The notes under the pieces: model-generated
Database searches by the model: none
The model's input: only the letters and a program-made list of their open reading frames with translations
What the model was told of the DNA's origin: nothing
Assembly (NCBI RefSeq): GCF_014199535.1
Contig: NZ_JACHNV010000011.1
Span: 17,724 to 81,723 of the forward strand
Length of the DNA: 64,000 bases
Origin: Hymenobacter latericoloratus
GTDB taxonomy: Bacteria > Bacteroidota > Bacteroidia > Cytophagales > Hymenobacteraceae
Reading direction: 5' to 3'
Shown: positions 8,801 to 19,858 of the stretch, piece by piece
Numbering within the stretch: position 1 is the first letter of the stretch
Layout: each line of letters starts with the position of its first letter
Translations under genes and position numbers: made by a program

Positions 8801-8979
8801 GTAGCCGGCGTGCTGACGGTTTTCCTAATAGAAGCGCCCCCTGCGTTGCCTAGGCAGCGGAGTAAGCATGCAACTAGGCGCGCTTGACGTTATGCTCGCG
8901 GGCTCATAAACTGTTTGCTGCCATTAAGCGAAAGGCTTACTTAATTTCCAATGCTGGGTGCGCGTCGGCAGGGCAATGG

Positions 8980-9009
8980 AAAACAAAACGCCCGGCGGGG
9001 CCGGGCGTT
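8980..9009 (-). terminator. Rho-independent terminator of the HMA gene
   Basis: Perfect 10-bp stem AACGCCCGGC (8987-8996) / GCCGGGCGTT (9000-9009) with a 3-nt loop. On the minus strand the stem is followed by a T-rich tract, placing it 22 bp after the stop of the small HMA protein. Confidence 0.8.
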
Positions 9010-9031
9010 CAACCTGAAAGCAGGAGGACAC

Positions 9032-9241
9032 TCACGCGGGCTGAATCTCGAAACCGGCTTCTTGCACGGCGTGTACCACTTGCTCGGCCGTGAGCTTGTC
9101 GGAGGTCACGGTCAGGATTTTATCCGGGTTGGCGGTGTCAACCTGCCAGTTGCCGGCGCCGGCTTCCTGGTTGAGGGTGGGCGTCACGGCTTTGATGCAG
9201 CCGCCGCAGTTGATGTTGGTTTTGAATTGAAGCGTTTTCAT
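9032..9241 (-). CDS. Small HMA-domain metal-binding protein (copper chaperone type)
   Basis: 69 aa from ATG at 9241 (MKTLQFKTNINCGGCI). It is a single heavy-metal-associated domain: the metal-binding CGGC is at residues 12-15 and the end GFEIQPA matches the usual C terminus. Such proteins carry Cu(I) in the cytoplasm and hand it to P-type ATPases or sensors. A longer overlapping frame reaching 9847 is only read-through of the neighbouring reading frame. Preceded by a copy of the ATnATGCAAG operator (9322-9353) and followed by a strong terminator, so it is its own transcription unit. Confidence 0.9.
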   Translation of the reverse strand: MKTLQFKTNINCGGCIKAVTPTLNQEAGAGNWQVDTANPDKILTVTSDKLTAEQVVHAVQEAGFEIQPA

Positions 9242-9321
9242 GGGAGGTGAATGCGTGGTGCCCAAGGGGGGCGGGTTCGGACTAAGAACACTCAAAACTA
9301 GCGGGTGGTGCACGGGCAGTG

Positions 9322-9353
9322 GTACAGAATTAGGCTTGGGACTTGCATGATTT
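9322..9353 (-). promoter_or_regulatory. Candidate HMA-AraC operator, copy 1 (HMA chaperone)
   Basis: On the minus strand AAATCATGCAAG (9353-9342) is followed, 21 bp on from ATCATGC, by ATTCTGTAC (9330-9322). The same two half-sites at the same 21-bp register occur upstream of copA and the DUF305 gene. The second half-site ends 80 bp before the HMA start codon. Confidence 0.6.
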
Positions 9354-9380
9354 GCAGCCGCCGGGTACCCGCAGCCCGAC

Positions 9381-10019
9381 CTAGTGATGGCCCATGCCGC
9401 CGCTGAGCAGGTGCTTGCCGATGACCAGCAGCAGGCCCAGCACCAGCAGGGCCAGCAGCAGGTTCCGGCCCCAGGGTGTAGGACCCGCTTCGGCGGGTAG
9501 CCCTGGGGCCACCCGCTGCTGCCGATGCTTTCGCCACTGCTCAATGCGCCCCCAGGGCTTATAAACGGAAATAAGCGTGGCCGAGAGCAGTACCGCAAGC
9601 GCGGCGGCGGCATCGGCGAGCAGCTGCAGGCGCAGGCTCCGCAGGTCCGTGGCGGACAAGTCGGTTCGGGCCGCCACGTCGGCCAGGTAGGTAACGGGCT
9701 GCATGTGCAGCAGCAACAGCAGCGTGGCCCCCGCCGTGAGTACGAGCTTGACCAGCACCCAATAGTGCTTGAACAGCCCCCAGGGTGTGCCCAGTGCCTG
9801 CACAACGCCGGTAGCCAGCGCGCCCATGCTGGCCGGTACGATGACAAACCAGCCGCTCAGGCCCATGCTCAGGTAGGATGCCCGCACCAGCAACGGGTCT
9901 TGGCTGGTGAGTCCCGCGATGGCCAATGCCAGAAAGGCGGCCACCGCACCCAGCCATCCCACCGAAAACGTGATGTGGGCCGTGAGCACAAACTTGCGAA
10001 GCGGCGGGGAAAAGGCCAT
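9381..10019 (-). CDS. Integral membrane protein, CopD/DUF2269-like
   Basis: 212 aa with about five hydrophobic segments: ITFSVGWLGAVAAFLALAIA near residue 17-36, a second around 50-72, a third around 85-105, a fourth around 133-150 and a C-terminal LLLALLVLGLLLVIG, ending in a His pair (GGMGHH). The layout resembles DUF2269/CopD-type membrane proteins, but this is a judgement from hydrophobicity and context. It lies between the copper-storage-type protein and the HMA protein on the same strand. A role in metal handling is suggested only by location. Confidence 0.6.
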   Translation of the reverse strand: MAFSPPLRKFVLTAHITFSVGWLGAVAAFLALAIAGLTSQDPLLVRASYLSMGLSGWFVIVPASMGALATGVVQALGTPWGLFKHYWVLVKLVLTAGATLLLLLHMQPVTYLADVAARTDLSATDLRSLRLQLLADAAAALAVLLSATLISVYKPWGRIEQWRKHRQQRVAPGLPAEAGPTPWGRNLLLALLVLGLLLVIGKHLLSGGMGHH

Positions 10020-10165
10020 TTAAACGGACTAACGGTGGAATCAAGCCGCAAAGCAACGGGCCGACGCGACGTGGCGCAGCTTAACAATATAGGTAAGGGT
10101 TAAACAGCGCAAAAGCCAGCTGGTAAAGCTACCGGCTGGCTTAGCGACAAAGGTGGCAAGACCGG

Positions 10166-10501
10166 CTACGCGGCCAAGCCTTGGCGGCAAGCCTGCTCGC
10201 AGCGGCGGCAGGCCTCGGCGCATTCCCGGCAGTGCTCCATGTGGGCGCCGTGCTGCTCGCACTCGTCCCCGCAGGCTTTGCAGACTTCGGCACACTCCCG
10301 CAGCAGGTGCTGGGCGTGCTCGGAACCGCGGGCCGTCAAGCGCGCAGTCAGGGCGCAGACGTCGGCGCAGTCCCGGTCCAGGCTGATGCAGCGGGCCATC
10401 ATTTTTACGTTTTCTTCCTGCAGGCAGGCCGTGGCACAATGCTCGCAGGCGGCGATGCAGGCGTTAAGGGCGTCGAGTAGGGCTTGGTTCTGGGTATGCA
10501 T
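10166..10501 (-). CDS. Cys-rich four-helix-bundle copper-binding protein (Csp-like)
   Basis: 111 aa from ATG at 10501 (MHTQNQALLDALNACIAAC). Cysteines recur in helix-like CxxxC spacing through the whole chain (ACIAACEHCATAC, CISLDRDCADVC, CAEVCKACGDEC, CRECAEACRRCEQAC), the pattern of copper storage proteins, whose bundle core binds many Cu(I) ions. No signal peptide, so probably cytosolic as in Csp3. It fits the copper island around it. An upstream in-frame ATG at 10534 is possible but adds residues with no match to the family pattern. Confidence 0.85.
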   Translation of the reverse strand: MHTQNQALLDALNACIAACEHCATACLQEENVKMMARCISLDRDCADVCALTARLTARGSEHAQHLLRECAEVCKACGDECEQHGAHMEHCRECAEACRRCEQACRQGLAA

Positions 10502-10577
10502 GGGTAAAGGTTTGGGGTGAATACTGGTGGCCAAGAGGCCTGCTAAACCAGTTATACCCCATCCTTGACCCGCGGTT

Positions 10578-11210
10578 TTACACCTGCGAGCCTTCCGCTT
10601 GCATTATTTGGGGCGGCCGCGGCGCCGGGAACTGAACTTGGGCGCCGCGCTTGCGGTACGCCGAGGGCGAGCACCGCGTCAGGCGGCGGAACTGCCCGGA
10701 AAAATGCGCCAAGCTGCTGTAGCCCAGCCGCCGCGCCACGGCGCTCACGCCCAGGGGCGAGGTGGCCAGCAACTCCTGGGCGTAGAGTAGGCGCTGGTGG
10801 ACAATAAAGGCGGCCACGGTGCGGCCCCCCGACAAGCGGGTGTACGCTGCGTTGAGCTGGGAATACGGCAGGGCCAGCTCGGCGGCCACGGCCGCCCCGA
10901 ACGCCCGGTGCCGCGGGCAGGGCTCGGCTTGCCGCAGCAGCTTCTGCACGGCGGCGTCCACCCGCTCCAGCAAGGTCTGGTGAAACGATTCCAGCAGCGC
11001 AAACTGCGCGGCGCCGAGGGCTTGCCGGATAGCGGCCCAGTTCAGGTCACCGGCCGCGCCGACGACCGTGGCCGCCCCCAGCCGAACATCCAACACCTGC
11101 AGGCCCAGCTGCTCCAGCTCGCGGCGCACCACCCGGATGCCGCGCGCGCAGACCATGTGCTTAATGTAGAGCACGGTGGTGGGCGGGGTCGGAACGGCGT
11201 GGCGCGGCAT
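10578..11210 (-). CDS. AraC-family regulator with degenerate N-terminal HMA-like domain
   Basis: 210 aa from ATG at 11210 (MPRHAVPTPP); the longer frame to 11411 overlaps the upstream gene. Residues ~12-75 resemble an HMA domain and align with the second HMA-AraC protein at 24701, but the metal motif CPQC is here CARG (YIKHMVCARGIRVV), so one of the two Cys is lost. The C-terminal ~100 residues are an AraC DNA-binding domain (LGVSAVARRLGYSSLAHFSGQFRRLT). It is last in the cus gene series. It may bind the 21-bp-register operators and sense copper poorly, or act as a counterpart to the intact paralogue; both are inference. Confidence 0.82.
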   Translation of the reverse strand: MPRHAVPTPPTTVLYIKHMVCARGIRVVRRELEQLGLQVLDVRLGAATVVGAAGDLNWAAIRQALGAAQFALLESFHQTLLERVDAAVQKLLRQAEPCPRHRAFGAAVAAELALPYSQLNAAYTRLSGGRTVAAFIVHQRLLYAQELLATSPLGVSAVARRLGYSSLAHFSGQFRRLTRCSPSAYRKRGAQVQFPAPRPPQIMQAEGSQV

Positions 11211-11221
11211 GGACGACAGGA

Positions 11222-11533
11222 TTAGGGCAGGTAAATGCCGCGCTGCCAGCACTCGGTGTAGTCCAGCACCATGTGCAACAGAAAGCCCACGGCCCACACC
11301 CGCGTTCGAGTTGGAAAAAGCAACACCATGTAAAAGCCAATGGCCCAATAGGTGTGAAAGGTGTGGAAGTTGATGATGCAGCGGTCGGGGTCGTAGAACG
11401 GGGTGGCCCACAAGTGGTCCAGGTCGAGCAGCAGCGCCGCGGCCAGCACCAACCAGACCCGCCGCCAGCGGGGGCGGTAGAAGGCCAAGGCCACGAGGCC
11501 CGGCACCACGATGTGCAGAAAGGCGTGCACCAT
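11222..11533 (-). CDS. DUF6122-like small membrane protein
   Basis: 103 aa, start at 11533, 3 bp after the cusA stop. Three or four hydrophobic segments with a conserved core LLLDLDHLWATPFYDPDRC and then INFHTFHTYWAIG. The same core (IDLDHLLATPVFDPLRC, GFHPLHSFYAIPV) occurs in the gene at 26107, so the window has two members of this family, both beside copper genes. The Asp/His/Cys residues in the core could bind metal or form an active site. Family name is from memory of Bacteroidota annotations; function unknown. Confidence 0.65.
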   Translation of the reverse strand: MVHAFLHIVVPGLVALAFYRPRWRRVWLVLAAALLLDLDHLWATPFYDPDRCIINFHTFHTYWAIGFYMVLLFPTRTRVWAVGFLLHMVLDYTECWQRGIYLP

Positions 11534-11536
11534 GAC

Positions 11537-14758
<3,222 letters not shown>

Positions 14759-14845
14759 CGGGGTAAGCAGTAAGGTGAAGCCCCCAGGTAGTGGGCTTAA
14801 GGCCGGGCCAGTGCGCGGCCGGAAGTGGGCCGCTGTTTGGGCACG

Positions 14846-15358
14846 CTAGCTTTGTTTTTTGGGCCTGGGCGTACGGGCCGAGGAGTGGGTGCTCATGATT
14901 TGCCACTGGCCCGCAGCGTTCTTGCGCAGCACCGACGTGGCCACGCCCCGGCGCACGATGGGCGCCTTGGCTTCCTTGTCTTGGGGAGCCTTCTTCAGGG
15001 TGATGGTATAGGTGTAGGTTTCCGTCGCGAAGGCGTAGGAGCCGTCCACCGTCACGGTAGCCTGGTAGTCGCTGAAGGTGAAGGCGCTGAACTCGCGCAG
15101 TTCCGGGCCCAGGTGGTGGGCGGCGTAATGCTTGAATGTGCCTTCCACCCCGCCCGACTCAAACACTTGCGAATCGTCTGTGAACAGGCGGTGGGTGCCG
15201 GTCGTGTCCAACTTTTCCACCGCCTGCTGGTACTGGCGCAGCACGGCTTTGGCGGCCGCCGCGTCCCCGCTCATGGCGCTGCCAGCCGTTTGGGCGTGGG
15301 CGGTGGGGACCGACAGCGCCAGCGCGGACAGGGCCGCGAAAGCAATACAGGTTCTCAT
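14846..15358 (-). CDS. Secreted SnoaL/NTF2-like (DUF4440-type) protein
   Basis: 170 aa. Signal peptide MRTCIAFAALSALALSVPTAHA then a cone-like NTF2 fold signature: a helix (AAAKAVLRQYQQAVEKLDTTGTHRLF), a beta segment (SQVFESGGVEGTFKHY) and late strands (YQATVTVDGSYAFATETYTYTI, GVATSVLRKNAAGQWQIMSTH). Members often act as small-molecule-binding or accessory proteins. It sits between cusB and cusA, so it may be an exported accessory factor of the efflux operon; no catalytic residues can be named. Confidence 0.75.
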   Translation of the reverse strand: MRTCIAFAALSALALSVPTAHAQTAGSAMSGDAAAAKAVLRQYQQAVEKLDTTGTHRLFTDDSQVFESGGVEGTFKHYAAHHLGPELREFSAFTFSDYQATVTVDGSYAFATETYTYTITLKKAPQDKEAKAPIVRRGVATSVLRKNAAGQWQIMSTHSSARTPRPKKQS

Positions 15359-15366
15359 GAGGCGGG

Positions 15367-16512
15367 TTATTGATTGAGGTAGATGGATTTGAGCTGGTAG
15401 GTGCCTGACGTAACCACCCGGTCGTTTTCGTTCACCTCGCCCTGCGCCAGCACGGTTTGCTGGCCGTTGACGGCGCCGGGCTGCACGTAGCGAATCTTGA
15501 ACCGCTCGGGCGCGGTGTGCACGAACACCACGGGTTTGCCGTTCAGGTCGGTGATGGCCGAAGTGGGCACCACCAGCTGCGGCTTGCCGCCGCCGGTCTG
15601 GCCCACGACCTGCACGTTCACGGCCTGGCCGGCGCGGTAGGCGCTGCCCTCGGCCGCGTCCAGCTCCAGCACCAGCTGACGGGCCTGGTTCACGGGGTTC
15701 ACCACGTTGCTGAACACCACCAGCCGGGCCGGCACGCCGGCCTGTCCTTGCAGGCCCTCCACCCGAAACACCGCCCCGGGCGTCACCTTGTCCAGGTCCT
15801 GGGCAAACACCTGGGCCTCCACGCGCAGCTTGCCCGGGTTGATGACCCGGAACAGCTCGTCGCCCTGGTTGACCTGCTGGCCCACGGCCAGGTTGAACAC
15901 GTCCACCGTGCCGCTCACGGGCGAGGTGATGGTGGTGCGGCGCTGCCGGGCCTGCCCGTTCAGGATGGCCGCGTTCTGCCGGGCCTGGCGCAGGCGCAGC
16001 TCGGCGGCCACCACGTCTTTGCGAGCGGCAATGTCGGCGATGCTCTGCAAGCGGGCGTAGTCCTGATGGGCGGCGCGCAGCTCGGCCTGGGCGTTGGCCC
16101 GCTCGGTGCTGAGGGCTATCTGCTGGGTCGCGTCCAGGGTTTGCTCGATGACGGCCAGCGTCTGGCCGGCCCGGACCGCCTGGCCCACCTGCGCGGCCAG
16201 GCTGACGATGCGCCCGGTTTGGGGCACCACAATCCGGCCTTCGCCCCCGGCCGCGGCCGACACCGTGCCGTAGAGCGTGGCCCGGCTGTAGGTGGTGGAG
16301 AAAGCGGCCAGGTTGGTGCGCACCTGAAACAGGAACTGACTTTCCTTGGGCAGCAGCACCTCGTCGGTCAGCGCCACGCCGGTGCTGGCCTTGGCTGCGC
16401 CGCCGTGGTCTTCGCCGTCGTGGGCTCGTACGGACGCCGGCGGGGGCAGCAGCACCGTGAGCACGAGGCTGGCGGCCGCCGTGGCGGCAAGTAGCTTATG
16501 CTTGGTTTTCAT
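15367..16512 (-). CDS. cusB: Periplasmic adaptor subunit, CusB-type
   Basis: 381 aa from ATG at 16512 (MKTKHKLLAATAAASLVLTVLL), a good signal peptide; an alternative ATG at 16533 overlaps the preceding stop. A His/Asp-rich stretch follows (HDGEDHGG), then the membrane-fusion-protein layout: lipoyl half (IVVPQTGRIVSLAAQVGQAV), helical hairpin (about residues 120-185), second lipoyl half (TITSPVSGTVDVFNLAVGQ), beta-barrel and membrane-proximal domains. It links CusA in the inner membrane to CusC in the outer membrane. Located between CusC and CusA genes. Confidence 0.88.
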   Translation of the reverse strand: MKTKHKLLAATAAASLVLTVLLPPPASVRAHDGEDHGGAAKASTGVALTDEVLLPKESQFLFQVRTNLAAFSTTYSRATLYGTVSAAAGGEGRIVVPQTGRIVSLAAQVGQAVRAGQTLAVIEQTLDATQQIALSTERANAQAELRAAHQDYARLQSIADIAARKDVVAAELRLRQARQNAAILNGQARQRRTTITSPVSGTVDVFNLAVGQQVNQGDELFRVINPGKLRVEAQVFAQDLDKVTPGAVFRVEGLQGQAGVPARLVVFSNVVNPVNQARQLVLELDAAEGSAYRAGQAVNVQVVGQTGGGKPQLVVPTSAITDLNGKPVVFVHTAPERFKIRYVQPGAVNGQQTVLAQGEVNENDRVVTSGTYQLKSIYLNQ

Positions 16513-16525
16513 CTTGGTAAGGGGC

Positions 16526-17149
16526 TTAAGCAAGGGGGGAATGCCGGCGGGCCGAAAGGGCGGGTTCCGGCGCCGGTGGCACCGGAGGCTGCCGCCGGCG
16601 CCGCAGCAGCAGGGCCGTCAGCCCGATGCCGAGCACAAAGGCGCCCACCAGGGCCAGGATGGTTTTCCAGGAGGAAAAGAGGCCGGGTGCGGCCGCGGCG
16701 GGAGACGTGGTTGCGGGCAGCTTTTCGCCGACTTTGATGCCGTCGAGCAGCATCAGGTCGGCCCGCTCGCCGGCTACCACGTTCAGGGCGAAACTATAGG
16801 CTTTGTTGGCCGGAAACTCCCCCTCGACCAGGTACACGCCGGGCTCCTGTTCCGTCACCACCCACTTCAGCTTGGCGTCTTCCGGGTTGGTCAGGGTCAG
16901 CTTGGCGCCTTTGATGGGGACGTTGGTGGCGTAGTCGGAAAGGAACAGGCGCAGGTCGGCGGGCTGGCCGCCTTCCAGGGGCTCGTAGCGCAAAAGCACT
17001 TCGAACTGTTCGGACAGGGCCGCCACGGAAAACGAAGTCGCGCCGGCCGGCGCGGCGGCCTTGGCCCCGTCGCCGTGGTCCTCGCCGCCGTGGGCGTAGG
17101 CGGCTCCGGTCAGGAGCAGGCCCAGGAGCAGAATGAGTAGCTGTTTCAT
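16526..17149 (-). CDS. Periplasmic protein with C-terminal membrane anchor, cus-associated
   Basis: 207 aa. Signal peptide (MKQLLILLLGLLLTGAAYA) followed directly by a possible metal-binding HGGEDHGDG; a beta-sandwich-like domain (residues ~38-135, with LTLTNPEDAKLKWVVTEQEPG and GVYLVEGEFPA); then one membrane helix (~160-183, LVGAFVLGIGLTALLLRRRR). It starts 1 bp before the cusC stop region and precedes cusB, so it belongs to the efflux operon. It may present metal to the pump; no named family is recognised with confidence. Confidence 0.72.
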   Translation of the reverse strand: MKQLLILLLGLLLTGAAYAHGGEDHGDGAKAAAPAGATSFSVAALSEQFEVLLRYEPLEGGQPADLRLFLSDYATNVPIKGAKLTLTNPEDAKLKWVVTEQEPGVYLVEGEFPANKAYSFALNVVAGERADLMLLDGIKVGEKLPATTSPAAAAPGLFSSWKTILALVGAFVLGIGLTALLLRRRRQPPVPPAPEPALSARRHSPLA

Positions 17150-17150
17150 G

Positions 17151-18398
17151 TTATTCCCCCCGCAAGTAGGTAAGTTCGATGAGGGCCTGACGGTAGTCGC
17201 GGATGGTGGTCAGGTAAGTATTCTGGATGGCAAAGGCCTGGTTTAAGCTCAGGATAAGCTGCAGGTAGCTGGCTTCTCCGGCCCGAAACAGGCGTTGCGA
17301 CTGGCTGATGATGGCCCGCGACTGCGGCAGGCCCGTTTGCTCGTAGTAGCCCAGCGAAGCGGCGAACTTGCGCGTGTCGGCCAGGGCTTGTTGGTACTGG
17401 GTGCTGAGCTCCAGGCGTTGGGTTTGCAGCTGGTAGCTGGCGGCCTGAGAACGGGCCGTGGCCGCCTGCAGCTGCGAGCGGTAGGTCCAGAACCAGATGG
17501 GCACCGACACGCCAAATTGGAAGCGGTACTTGAGCTGGGAGTTCTCAAAGGCTTGGTTCTGGTAGCCCACCGTCAGGGCCGGCGTGCGGCGGGCCCGCAC
17601 CAGGCTGATGCCCGACTGGCTCAGGGCCACGTTCTGGGTAGCCGCGGCCAGCGTGGGGCTGCGCACCAGGGCGGTGCTGTCGTCGGCGGGCAGGCCGCTG
17701 AGCAGGGCCGGGCCCGTTTGGGCCAGTTCCGCGCCGGTCCGGCTCAGGTCGGTGCTGGTGGTCAGCGGCTCGGAGGGCCGGCCCAGCAGCAAGCCCAGGC
17801 GGCGCTGGGCGGCTTGGCGGTCGGCTTGGGCCTGCTGCAGCAGCACGGTCACCTGCCGGGCTTCGGCGTCGGTGCTGATGCGCTGCAGGGAGGTCACTTC
17901 GCCGGCGGTAAAGAGGCGCTCGGTGGCCAGGCGCAGCGCCTGGAACAAGCTGTCTTGGTAGGTGAGCTGCCGCACCTGGGCCTCGGCAAACTGCAAGGTG
18001 AGGTAGGCCAGGCGGGTGTCGCGGAGCACGCTGGCCCGGCTCACCTCGCGGTTGCGTTCGGCCAGGGTAATGCCGGCTTCCGCCACTTGGCGCTGCCGGC
18101 GGTACACGTTGGGCAGGTCGATGGTTTGCACCACGCCCGGGGCCCACATCTCACCCGTGGGGGCCGCCAACAGAAAGTCGGGGTTGGCCGGCGCGAACGA
18201 GCCGCGCTTGAGCGCCCGCTGCTCCTCGATTTCCCGCTCGGACTGGCGCAGCCGCGGGTGGCGGCGCAGCGTCTGGGCCTCAGCGCTATCGAGGCTGATA
18301 ATTGTTTGGGCCTGCAGCTCGGCCAGCCCGGGCCCGAGCACGCCCAGCCCCGTGGCCAGCAGCCACCGCCATCCGACTTTACTTGTTAATGACTTCAT
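17151..18398 (-). CDS. cusC: TolC-family outer membrane channel, CusC-type
   Basis: 415 aa with N-terminal signal peptide (WLLATGLGVLGPGLAELQAQ) and two internally repeated TolC halves made of long helices (LRRHPRLRQSEREIEEQRAL ; LAAATQNVALSQSGISLVRA) separated by short strands. It forms the outer membrane end of the Cus pump. First of the cusC - anchor protein - cusB - cusA series. Length is normal for the family. Confidence 0.86.
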   Translation of the reverse strand: MKSLTSKVGWRWLLATGLGVLGPGLAELQAQTIISLDSAEAQTLRRHPRLRQSEREIEEQRALKRGSFAPANPDFLLAAPTGEMWAPGVVQTIDLPNVYRRQRQVAEAGITLAERNREVSRASVLRDTRLAYLTLQFAEAQVRQLTYQDSLFQALRLATERLFTAGEVTSLQRISTDAEARQVTVLLQQAQADRQAAQRRLGLLLGRPSEPLTTSTDLSRTGAELAQTGPALLSGLPADDSTALVRSPTLAAATQNVALSQSGISLVRARRTPALTVGYQNQAFENSQLKYRFQFGVSVPIWFWTYRSQLQAATARSQAASYQLQTQRLELSTQYQQALADTRKFAASLGYYEQTGLPQSRAIISQSQRLFRAGEASYLQLILSLNQAFAIQNTYLTTIRDYRQALIELTYLRGE

Positions 18399-18494
18399 AC
18401 GTTCGGGTTAAAACCAGCCTGGGGGCCGCCCGCTGCGGTAGCAGCGAGCGGTCCGGGACGGAGGGAAGCCGGGCGTCCGGCTTCCGGACTCCGC

Positions 18495-19046
18495 CTACGA
18501 CTTTTTCACCAGGGCCATGCCGCACTTGGGGCAGCTGCCGGGCTGGGTGCTGGCCGAGCCTTCGCAGTTCATGGGGCAGGCGTACGCGGCCGATAGGGCT
18601 TTGCCGGCTTTCGCTGCCGCGTCCAGCTTTTCAAAGCGGGCGCTGAGCGAGCTGCCGTTGGCCTTCAGGCTGACAATGGCCGTGCGCAGGGTGGTGCCGG
18701 CGGGTACGGCGGCCACCAAGTGGTCCCCGGCCGGGGTGAGCTTCACGCTGGCGGTTCGGCCCGTTGTGCTCAGCAGCATGGCCGTGCCGGTGGTGCGGTC
18801 CAGGGGCAGGGCGTTTTCCTTGGCGTCGAGCAGGTACACGTGCACCTGGCCCGCCTGCTGCACCAGCTCGATGTGGTACTTGCCGGCCGTGCGCACGGTG
18901 CCGCCGTGGGGGGATTTGTGGGCGTGGGTTTCGCCGGCGGCCTTGTGGCCGTGGGCGGCGGTGCCGGGCTTGTGGCTGTGCTGGGCGGCAACGGTGAGCG
19001 GCGCGGCCAACAACAAAGCAGCGGCGAGAACTTGCAGGATTTTCAT
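18495..19046 (-). CDS. Secreted His-rich protein with C-terminal heavy-metal-binding Cys domain
   Basis: 183 aa from ATG at 19046 (MKILQVLAAALLLAAPLTVA), a signal peptide. A His-rich region follows (HSHKPGTAAHGHKAAGETHA), then a beta domain, and at the end YACPMNCEG...PGSCPKCGMALV, the YHS-like heavy-metal-binding domain seen in CusB/SilB N termini. Likely a periplasmic Cu(I)/Ag(I) buffer or chaperone for the pump. Followed at 97 bp by cusC. Confidence 0.8.
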   Translation of the reverse strand: MKILQVLAAALLLAAPLTVAAQHSHKPGTAAHGHKAAGETHAHKSPHGGTVRTAGKYHIELVQQAGQVHVYLLDAKENALPLDRTTGTAMLLSTTGRTASVKLTPAGDHLVAAVPAGTTLRTAIVSLKANGSSLSARFEKLDAAAKAGKALSAAYACPMNCEGSASTQPGSCPKCGMALVKKS

Positions 19047-19093
19047 GGGAAGAAAAGTCAATCGTGGAGAGAAAAGCGGGCCGGGCCCGGAGG

Positions 19094-19816
19094 TCACATT
19101 TTGTCGGCGTTCTGGTTGTGCCAGTCTTTGAGCTGCTGGATTTCCTTTTCCTGGGCGTCAATCATTTGCTGCGCCATTTCCTTGAGCTTGGTGTCCTTGC
19201 CGTGGGCCAGCTCGGCCTTGGCCATGTCCACCGCGCTCTGGTGGTGCACCGTCATGAGCATGTTGAAGTTCATGTCGGGGTCGGCCACCGGCCGGGGCAT
19301 GTTTTTCATCATGCCGTCCATCGAGGCCTTCATTTTGCTGGTGAAGGGGTCGTTGGGGTCGTTTGGCTGGTAGTTGGTCGGGGCGTTGTCGAGGCGGGTG
19401 GCCGCGGCTTCCAGCGCGGCGATTTCCCGCTGCTGGTCGGCTTTGATTTTCTCCGCCAGCTGGCGCATCGTTGCGTCTTTGCCGTCGCGCAGCTGCAGGT
19501 CGGCCATCACCACCGCGCCTTTGTGGTGCTCGAGCATGTGGTGGGCAAAGTCGTGGTCGGTGTTGCCCTTCATCGGCATGGCGTGCATCTTCTGCATCAT
19601 CGCATTCATGGCGGCCAGCTGCGGCGAGCTGCCGGCTGCCTCGGCCGGGGCGTGGCCCATGGCCGCGTGGTCCTCGCCGGCCATGTCGCCGGAGGCCGCG
19701 CTTTCCGGTGCAGTAGTAGTGGTAGCCGTTGAGTCAGCGGATTGGTCGGTGTTGCAGCCGGCGACGAGCAGCGAGCCAGTGCAAAGGGCGGCGAGGATAA
19801 AAGCGGAGGTTTTCAT
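19094..19816 (-). CDS. DUF305 lipoprotein with two DUF305 repeats
   Basis: 240 aa. Lipoprotein signal peptide with lipobox LLVAGC. Two DUF305 units: HDFAHHMLEHHKGAVVMADL (residues ~97-116) and MNFNMLMTVHHQSAVDMAKA (~183-202), each with the His-Met pattern HH(K/Q)xAVxMA. Met/His-rich linkers (MNAMMQKMHAMPMKG) suit Cu(I) binding in the periplasm. A second DUF305 lipoprotein is at 25412. Located between two other metal-binding exported proteins in the copper series. Confidence 0.88.
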   Translation of the reverse strand: MKTSAFILAALCTGSLLVAGCNTDQSADSTATTTTAPESAASGDMAGEDHAAMGHAPAEAAGSSPQLAAMNAMMQKMHAMPMKGNTDHDFAHHMLEHHKGAVVMADLQLRDGKDATMRQLAEKIKADQQREIAALEAAATRLDNAPTNYQPNDPNDPFTSKMKASMDGMMKNMPRPVADPDMNFNMLMTVHHQSAVDMAKAELAHGKDTKLKEMAQQMIDAQEKEIQQLKDWHNQNADKM

Positions 19817-19858
19817 GGGTTTGGTTGGGATTAGTGGGTGTACAAAACGGTGCCGGAG

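Noticed and set aside
9032..9847. One 271-residue protein covering the small HMA domain
   Set aside because: The first 200 residues are Trp/Cys/Pro-rich shadow of the membrane protein gene; only the last 69 residues from ATG 9241 form an HMA domain.
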